Source: Pseudoneobacillus sp052180215 (GTDB taxonomy: Bacteria; Bacillota; Bacilli; Bacillales; Cytobacillaceae). From it: a DNA stretch of 64,000 bases. The stretch is taken from positions 2,204,001-2,268,000 of the forward strand of contig NZ_CP197471.1 of NCBI RefSeq assembly GCF_052180215.1. Reading direction: 5' to 3'. Made by a program: the position numbers and the translations under genes. This document shows positions 58,742-64,000 of this stretch, piece after piece; position 1 is the stretch's first letter, and each line of letters opens with the position of its first letter. Below the pieces are notes generated by a model. That model worked only from the letters and a program-made list of their open reading frames with translations. It was not told the DNA's origin and searched no databases.

Positions 58742-58752
58742 ACATTGGTAGG

Positions 58753-58893
58753 TTAAAAGAAACTCTTTATTTGATTTTCTTCTGAATTACATACTGTGCA
58801 CCGGTATTCAATTTCGGTTGCATCTTCTCTAATTTGATGCAGTGTTTCTTTTTGACAATGTTCACAAAATCTATTCTGTGTTATTTCTAACAT
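58753..58893 (-). CDS. Small zinc-ribbon protein
   Basis: 46 residues from ATG 58893, with GGTGAT 5 nt upstream on the minus strand. 'F-C-E-H-C-Q-K' (C-x-x-C) and 'Y-R-C-T-V-C-N' (C-x-x-C), 19 residues apart, form a one-finger zinc ribbon. It is divergent from nothing and lies 145 nt downstream of the multicopper oxidase on the same strand. Role unknown. Confidence 0.65.
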   Translation of the reverse strand: MLEITQNRFCEHCQKETLHQIREDATEIEYRCTVCNSEENQIKSFF

Positions 58894-59005
58894 AAAATCA
58901 CCACAATCTTTCATAATATCCTACTAAGATTGTTTTAACCAATATAAGAAATATTTAATCCAATCCATTTTTGTTATTCCAGATTGTTATTACATTTGAA
59001 TCCTC

Positions 59006-59033
59006 AAAAAAGCTGCAAATAAGCAGCATTTTT
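59006..59033 (-). terminator. Intrinsic terminator for multicopper oxidase
   Basis: AAAAAGCTGC pairs with GCAGCATTTTT; on the minus strand six T's follow. Confidence 0.85.
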
Positions 59034-59038
59034 AGTAT

Positions 59039-60502
59039 TTATTCCACCAAAAATTGTCCCATCATTCCGGCATCCTCATGTTCAAGTATATGGCAGTGAT
59101 ACATGAATATGCCCTTCTTATCAAAGGTAGCAATCACTCTTACCTTTTCACCGGGATAAATTAGAATCGTATCCTTCCAACCGGTTTCATTCATTGGAGG
59201 AGGATTTCCATCCCTATCCATTAGTTGAAATTGAACTCCATGCGCATGAAATGGGTGCGCCATTCCCATCATACCAGTACTTTCATTGGTTATTTCCCAA
59301 ATTTCTGTATCATGAAGTTTAAGAGTTTCATCTATTCTATCCATGTCCATTTGCTTACCATTAATATTTACATTTGGTCCCATTCCTTGGAGAACAAATT
59401 TTCTTGTAGTTACGGCAGTAGATGGATCAATTTTCGGAATATCCGTCAATTTGTTTGGAATTACAAACTGTTGATTCTCTTTACTTTTATTTATTTTAAA
59501 TTTCATAAAAGGGAAACCCTGATCAGTTAAATCCAAAGTATCTCCATTGCGTAAACTTGAAAAGTCTACTATAATTTCTGCTCTTTCACCAGGGCTTAAA
59601 ATCAACTTTGATATTTTAACTGGATTTTCCAGAAGACCACCATCACTAGCTATTTGTAAAAACTCTTGATTATTAGTTAAATAAAATTGATAAATTCTTG
59701 CATTAGAACCATTTAATAAACGCAGTCTTACTTTTCCCTTAGGGACCTCTAAGTATGGATTAATGGCTCCATTTACCAAAATGGTATCTCCCTGTAGTCC
59801 CATCATGCCATCGTGCATAGAGAGTTCGTATTCCATTTTTCCATTTGAACTGAATTTTCTATCCTGAATGACAAGAGGTATATCGTTAACTCCGTAATCT
59901 TTTGGGATATCTAAACGATTCGATATTTCATCATCGATATAAAACAAACCTGCAAGACCTTTATATACGTGTTCAGCTGTCTTATGAAACAAGTGGGGAT
60001 GATACCATAATGTCGCAGCAGGCTGCTCGATTTTAAAACCCGGGGTCCAAATTGTTCCCGGTTGAATTCCATTATGAGGACCGCCATCCTGATCACCATC
60101 TACCTCTAATCCATGCCAGTGAAGAGTGGTAGCTTCGTCCAAAGAATTTTTAACCTTAACTAAAACCTCATCTCCCTTTTTAACACGAATGACTGGTCCT
60201 AAAAAATCACCATTGTAACCGTAAGTAGGGGTCTGTTTTCCTTTTAAAAATTCCATTTTCCCTTTTTGAGCAACAAGGGTAAATTCTGCTTTATTTGGAT
60301 CAGGATTTTCATCTTTCAGTAGTGGAGGGATAGGTAAAGGGATTTCACTAATAAATTCCAAGCTGTTTTGACTATCTTCAGCAGAGTACTTCATACCTGA
60401 GCTTGGCATATTTCCTCCCATATTCATATTTTTCATGAAAAACGATCCACCTAGTACCAAAATAAGAATAATAATGATTGCTGCAAAAATAATTTTCTTC
60501 AT
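59039..60502 (-). CDS. Multicopper oxidase (CueO/laccase type)
   Basis: 487 residues. An N-terminal anchor helix (about 3-21) precedes a Met/Gly/Asn-rich segment. All copper motifs are present: 'T-L-H-W-H-G', 'W-Y-H-P-H', 'H-P-F-H-A-H-G' and 'H-C-H-I-L-E-H-E-D-A-G-M-M', with the type-1 Cys/His/Met set. It oxidises Cu(I) or phenols outside the membrane using O2. Met-rich sequence supports copper protection. GTGAGG lies upstream of ATG 60502. It is divergent from the lipoprotein gene at 60704. Confidence 0.92.
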   Translation of the reverse strand: MKKIIFAAIIIILILVLGGSFFMKNMNMGGNMPSSGMKYSAEDSQNSLEFISEIPLPIPPLLKDENPDPNKAEFTLVAQKGKMEFLKGKQTPTYGYNGDFLGPVIRVKKGDEVLVKVKNSLDEATTLHWHGLEVDGDQDGGPHNGIQPGTIWTPGFKIEQPAATLWYHPHLFHKTAEHVYKGLAGLFYIDDEISNRLDIPKDYGVNDIPLVIQDRKFSSNGKMEYELSMHDGMMGLQGDTILVNGAINPYLEVPKGKVRLRLLNGSNARIYQFYLTNNQEFLQIASDGGLLENPVKISKLILSPGERAEIIVDFSSLRNGDTLDLTDQGFPFMKFKINKSKENQQFVIPNKLTDIPKIDPSTAVTTRKFVLQGMGPNVNINGKQMDMDRIDETLKLHDTEIWEITNESTGMMGMAHPFHAHGVQFQLMDRDGNPPPMNETGWKDTILIYPGEKVRVIATFDKKGIFMYHCHILEHEDAGMMGQFLVE

Positions 60503-60703
60503 AATCCATGCCTCACAATCTATTAAAACGAATAATATTTTTTAAAAACGTATTAAAAAATACCCCAATTAGTATTATATAAGAATAATATGCATTTTCT
60601 ATGCAGTTTTGAAATTTTAACAATCAATCTTGATAGACACAAAGAATTATTAATAGATAAAGGCAATTATGTTATAATATGGAAAAGTGAAGTGGGGGAG
60701 ACA

Positions 60704-61432
60704 ATGAAACTCTTAAAAGTGATCTCAACACTTGTTATTTTGATTGTTTTATTAACCTCTTGCAGTCCAGTTGATGCAATACGCGGTTGCCCAGATGGAA
60801 TCATTGAATGGGTCGATATGGTTATGGTCAATGATATTAAATACGAGCATCATTTCCCTGAACCAAACAAAGAGAATATACCTCTTACAATCGAAAAAGG
60901 GGATAAACTTGGGGAAGTAACCTACAAAATGGCTGATAACGCTTGTAGTAATCACCAAATGAAGAACGGCGATGCAGCATACTTAGAAAAAGGAACACCC
61001 ATTTATGCATTAAAAGGTTATCCAAAGTCCTTTTTAGTTCTAGCTAACGACAAAGTATATGTAGCAGACCAAAACAAAAAGGCCAAAACAGCGGGAGAAT
61101 TATTCCCTATGAAAAATTTAGTGAAAAATATCTATTTTGAAAGCACAGAGGATGGAAGTCGAATCCATACCTTTTCAGAATCTTCGAAGGAAGAGTTTTT
61201 AAATGCTTGGTATTCTTTAACATTAGAGGATGTAGGTAGTTTAATTAAAAAGGGAAAGTTAGACGGGAAACGTGTCTTTTTAGAGATAGAACTAAACAAT
61301 GGCGTAACCTTTAGACAACTTTACTGGGCAGATACGAACACTTTCCATTCTGGAATTATCGGAAACAAAGAAATGAAAGAAATCATTGAGTTTGAATGGT
61401 CAAAAATAAGCAATAACAAAAACTCACTTTAA
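60704..61432 (+). CDS. Lipoprotein of unknown function
   Basis: 242 residues. Signal peptide with lipobox 'L-L-T-S-C' (Cys20). The middle part 'K-G-D-K-L-G-E-V-T-Y-K-M', 'Y-L-E-K-G-T-P-I-Y-A' resembles the smaller lipoprotein at 52619. The last 100 residues contain 'N-G-V-T-F-R-Q-L-Y-W-A' and resemble other Bacillus surface proteins of unknown role. ATG 60704 follows GGGGGAG; the longer frame from 60590 lacks a site. A TATAAT at 60673-60678 may be the -10. Confidence 0.7.
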   Translation: MKLLKVISTLVILIVLLTSCSPVDAIRGCPDGIIEWVDMVMVNDIKYEHHFPEPNKENIPLTIEKGDKLGEVTYKMADNACSNHQMKNGDAAYLEKGTPIYALKGYPKSFLVLANDKVYVADQNKKAKTAGELFPMKNLVKNIYFESTEDGSRIHTFSESSKEEFLNAWYSLTLEDVGSLIKKGKLDGKRVFLEIELNNGVTFRQLYWADTNTFHSGIIGNKEMKEIIEFEWSKISNNKNSL

Positions 61433-61456
61433 ACGAAAAAAGTGAGTTTATTTTCT
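61419..61456 (+). terminator. Intrinsic terminator after lipoprotein
   Basis: AAACTCACTTT pairs with AAAGTGAGTTT; the stop codon lies in the loop. Confidence 0.85.
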
Positions 61457-61471
61457 TTCATCAAAAGAATG

Positions 61472-61657
61472 TCATTCAGATAGATTTCTATTAACTAGAC
61501 TTAGTGATTGATAAGTAAAAAGTAGTTGGTCAAGTTCCATACTAATAGAAATGGTTTCAATGTTATTAAGCCCTTTTTCAATACCTATTTCTATCATTTT
61601 CATTCGTAATAAATCGATTTGTTCTAATAATTCATTATCATTTATTGTCGCATTCAT
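61472..61657 (-). CDS. Spo0E-family aspartyl-phosphate phosphatase
   Basis: 61 residues. Two helices, 'L-L-E-Q-I-D-L-L-R-M-K-M-I-E-I-G' and 'S-I-S-M-E-L-D-Q-L-L-F-T-Y'. The second is the S-x-x-L-D-x-L-[IL] signature with the key Asp. It dephosphorylates Spo0A~P or a relative, restraining sporulation. TGAGG lies 8 nt before ATG 61657. Second member after 6955-7128; the two are only distantly alike. Confidence 0.82.
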   Translation of the reverse strand: MNATINDNELLEQIDLLRMKMIEIGIEKGLNNIETISISMELDQLLFTYQSLSLVNRNLSE

Positions 61658-61848
61658 CGATTAACCTCAAAATTTCGCCTATAGAAATATTAAACATGAA
61701 ATTTATTATGAACAAAAAAAGATAAGATTACTAGAGCTTCGACAAAACTTTTGAATATAAGACAAAATAATGCAAAGTTCACAGATATACATAAACTGTA
61801 TGGGAAAAGGAGGTGAAATAATTGTTTCTAAACACTCCCTCCAAGTCC

Positions 61849-61878
61849 AAAAAAGCGCAGATGATTTTGCGCTTTTTT
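61849..61878. terminator. Bidirectional terminator for the YqcI/YcgG gene
   Basis: AAAAAAGCGCA pairs with TGCGCTTTTTT; it lies directly at the minus-strand gene end. A strong AAAGGAGGTGA (61807-61817) with TTG 61822 just before it opens a 23-codon frame through the hairpin. Confidence 0.8.
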
Positions 61879-61880
61879 GG

Positions 61881-62627
61881 TTATTCAATATGATCCTTGA
61901 GCATTTGATGAAAGGGACATTTCAACAACGAGGTATCATCGTCGCGTAAAAAGTATTGTTTCCACTCAAAATTATCTTCTTTTCCATAGCTATTTAAATC
62001 AGGGTGAATCTCAATAGAATCATATTTTTCTAACCTTTTTCGAACTTGTGATTTAATACTTTTAGCATATGACTCAGACTTATTAAACTCTTGAAGGACC
62101 CACCTAGGTGTAATCGCGAGCATAAAATGATCAAAATGTCGGCTTTGTCTATTTTGATGGGACGGGGTAGCACAGTACATAAAATAAGGTTCTCCATGAA
62201 AACAAAATTCCCAAACTGGATTATGAGGATTGGCAGGGATATGCTGCGGCCAATCTAACTCATCTAAAGTACCTAAACCGCTTAATTGTTCCCAAAATAA
62301 CTGTTCAAACTGTTGGACAGTATGGGTCTCTTTTACATTTTTAGGAGTTTCATAAAAAATGATTAGGGAGGTATAGTTGCCAAATTCTCTCGATGAGTGG
62401 GTATATTTTTTAAGTAATTCAGCAACTTCCTTTAAAGTTGAAGAATTTCTAGGGTCACCAACAAATCCATATCTTAGTTGGTTTGTCGAAAATCCTATCG
62501 TCGCAGGTATACACGGGAAGGGTCTTAACTTATCTTTCATTTTCACTTCAAATTTTTCTAATGCATCTTTTTCCCATTGTTGCAGCTCGTTACGATGGGA
62601 GGGATCGTCTCTATATAATTTTTTCAT
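61881..62627 (-). CDS. YqcI/YcgG family protein
   Basis: 248 residues. 'P-F-P-C-I-P-A-T-I-G' near 37, 'G-N-Y-T-S-L-I-I-F-Y-E' near 82, 'Y-F-M-Y-C-A-T-P-S-H-Q-N-R-Q-S-R' near 147, and a C-terminal 'C-P-F-H' carry the family-conserved Cys, His and Arg residues. Functions in this family include an N-hydroxylating heme enzyme type, which I cannot assign from sequence. GGAGGTGA lies 5 nt before ATG 62627. Confidence 0.82.
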   Translation of the reverse strand: MKKLYRDDPSHRNELQQWEKDALEKFEVKMKDKLRPFPCIPATIGFSTNQLRYGFVGDPRNSSTLKEVAELLKKYTHSSREFGNYTSLIIFYETPKNVKETHTVQQFEQLFWEQLSGLGTLDELDWPQHIPANPHNPVWEFCFHGEPYFMYCATPSHQNRQSRHFDHFMLAITPRWVLQEFNKSESYAKSIKSQVRKRLEKYDSIEIHPDLNSYGKEDNFEWKQYFLRDDDTSLLKCPFHQMLKDHIE

Positions 62628-62787
62628 GAAATCACCTCCATAGACTCCTACAATATATTCAAATTTAGTTGCTATGGGTGAATGTCCAATTCCAAGATAG
62701 GCTGATAACCTTCCATTCAGAGTTAGAATTTTTTAAAAAAGAGATTGAAAAATGAAAGCACTTACTATATGATTATTTATATTATTT

Positions 62788-62901
62788 ACGTAATCGATTA
62801 CGTTAATTAAAATTCGTATATATTTTAGAATACATCTTAGTAATATATGAAAGTTGTATTCATTTTTAATTATTATGTGTATAGGTACGTAATCGATTAC
62901 G
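62788..62901. promoter_or_regulatory. Two palindromic operators upstream of the LacI-type gene
   Basis: ACGTAATCGATTACGT (62788-62803) is a perfect 16-bp palindrome. A second copy differs only in its last base (62887-62901). Centres are 99 bp apart. The central CG and the half-site GTAATC fit LacI-family operators. They lie 55 and 155 bp before the regulator start, so autoregulation with DNA looping is likely. The remaining 62628-62956 stretch shows nothing more. Confidence 0.75.
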
Positions 62902-62956
62902 CTATATTTTTTTAAAAAAATAGGGGTATTCATATAGAGTGGGTGAATTCAATTAG

Positions 62957-63952
62957 ATGGCAACTATCACAATAAAGGAAATTGCTAAATTAGCAGGGGT
63001 ATCCACTGCAACGGTTTCAAGAGTGTTAAATAATAGCGGCGGATATTCCGACGAAACGAAGCAACGAGTATTAGAAATCTTAGATAAATTTAATTATCAA
63101 ATGAATGTCGTTGCCAAAAGTTTACGTACGAGCCTTACAAACACGATTGGGATTATTGTACCTGATATTACCAACGAATATTATGCGTTAATTGCCCTTG
63201 CCATTGAGAAATATTGTGCACCTAGAGGCTACTCCATTTATATTTACAATACGGATGAAGATCCAGAAAAAGAAAAACTTTTAATCAGAGATTTAGAATC
63301 ACGTGGGGTAGATGGGCTCATTTACATATCAGGAAAAATGAGCGTTCCCCAGGAAGCATTAAAAAAGCGCTTACCCATTGTCTGCGTAAACCGCCGAGAA
63401 GAAATGAGCCAGGAGATAACCGTCATTGAATCGGATAACTATCAAGGAGGATTCATTGCAACGGAAGAACTCCTTAATAAAGGCTGTAAAAGCATTATCA
63501 TTATTCGTGATGAACGGGATATTGTACCGATGAATGAACGATATAGGGGATATTGTGACGCATTAAAAAAGAGGGGCCTATCGCTAAATCTTGAATTGAT
63601 ACAGCCAATCCCTTTTAACGTTTCAAAAGCAGACGAATGTGTTCAAAACCTTATTCGCAATCAAATACATTTCGATGGCATATTTGCCTGTAGCGATATG
63701 CTTGCCTTTGGAGCAATGCAAGCTTTAAGAGAGCATGGAAAAAGGATACCAGAGGATATTAAGGTCGTCGGTTTTGACAATATCACCTTTGGAAAATATA
63801 GTTTTCCAGAATTAACAACCATTCATCAGGATAAAGTAGGGTTAGGTGAAAAAGCTTCTGAAATTCTCCTAAATATTATTGAGAAAAAAGAAAGACCCAA
63901 ACAGTCCATTATGGTATTACCTGTTGAATTAGTTAAAAGAAAAAGTACCTAA
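62957..63952 (+). CDS. LacI-family transcriptional regulator
   Basis: 331 residues. The DNA-binding head is 'T-I-K-E-I-A-K-L-A-G-V-S-T-A-T-V-S-R-V-L-N', followed by the hinge 'N-V-V-A-K-S-L-R-T'. The periplasmic-binding-protein-like core has 'I-G-I-I-V-P-D-I-T-N-E-Y-Y', 'F-D-G-I-F-A-C-S-D-M-L-A-F-G-A' and 'V-V-G-F-D-N-I'. It represses a sugar or nucleoside use operon that must lie to the right, outside the window. GGTGA precedes ATG 62957. Confidence 0.92.
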   Translation: MATITIKEIAKLAGVSTATVSRVLNNSGGYSDETKQRVLEILDKFNYQMNVVAKSLRTSLTNTIGIIVPDITNEYYALIALAIEKYCAPRGYSIYIYNTDEDPEKEKLLIRDLESRGVDGLIYISGKMSVPQEALKKRLPIVCVNRREEMSQEITVIESDNYQGGFIATEELLNKGCKSIIIIRDERDIVPMNERYRGYCDALKKRGLSLNLELIQPIPFNVSKADECVQNLIRNQIHFDGIFACSDMLAFGAMQALREHGKRIPEDIKVVGFDNITFGKYSFPELTTIHQDKVGLGEKASEILLNIIEKKERPKQSIMVLPVELVKRKST

Positions 63953-64000
63953 TTTTAATTTGATGATATGAAAAACAAACAGAACTTTGATAATGGAAAA

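Overview
The window looks like chromosome from a spore-forming, low-GC member of the Bacillaceae. Strong GGAGG-type ribosome binding sites, frequent TTG/GTG starts and U-run terminators point to Firmicutes, as do two Spo0E-family phosphatases, a YuzB-like protein, an intramembrane-sensing two-component/ABC locus and an FNR-type site. A Neobacillus-like species is only a guess. There are no rRNA or tRNA genes, phage modules, CRISPR arrays or intact insertion sequences. Most of the window is small housekeeping and accessory operons separated by unusual non-coding repeat arrays.

Layout. 0-3 kb: end of a histidine kinase, VOC and GNAT proteins, an O-methyltransferase, and the tail of a broken AEC transporter beside repeat arrays. 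3-7 kb: one 1272-residue protein fusing two DppB/DppC-type permeases to an S41-peptidase-like domain, then a Spo0E-like gene. 7.5-16.9 kb: MarR regulator and a half-size FAD oxidoreductase, YuzB-like, pirin, a P-loop kinase, a zinc metallopeptidase, DUF3231, TPR and DUF5661-like proteins. 17-22.4 kb: membrane proteins, a NupC-type nucleoside transporter, and a Nudix gene with an amber codon at a catalytic Glu. 22.4-23.6 kb: two adjacent genes whose redox motif contains an in-frame UGA: a glutaredoxin (U-P-Y-C) and a FrnE/DsbA-like oxidoreductase (U-P-F-C). Each has a SECIS-like hairpin 28-32 nt downstream, so I read both as selenoproteins. 23.9-30.5 kb: TatD, a 52-bp tandem repeat, SDR plus AMP-ligase, and an orphan DppB/DppC pair related to the 3-kb fusion. 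30.8-36 kb: response regulator, kinase, ABC ATPase and a large FtsX-type permease with a phased direct-repeat operator. 36.6-42.7 kb: a sulfur region (YeiH-like, TauE-like, SsuB/C/A-like ABC importer, cysteine synthase). 42.8-53.7 kb: nucleoside hydrolase, AraC/GyrI-like regulator, methyltransferases, DJ-1/PfpI, two MFS pumps, M42 aminopeptidase, lipoprotein. 53.7-64 kb: truncated hemoglobin behind an FNR-type site centred about -41.5, serine hydrolase, aromatic-acid exporter, HAD phosphatase, GrpB, multicopper oxidase, a second Spo0E-like gene, YqcI/YcgG, and a LacI-type regulator behind two palindromic operators.

Repeats. Three non-coding families punctuate the window. Family A is arrays of TTTATCAACCG phased at about 21 nt (five arrays). 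Family B is cassettes of about 185 bp with two forward and two inverted copies of a TATCGGACxxxxxxTCCGTTATTT unit (four sites). Family C is one tandem 52-bp repeat with a hairpin in each unit.

The most notable observation is the tandem pair of thiol-redox selenoproteins, which stop-codon-based gene calling would truncate or miss. All functional calls come from reading motifs by eye; no database search was run.
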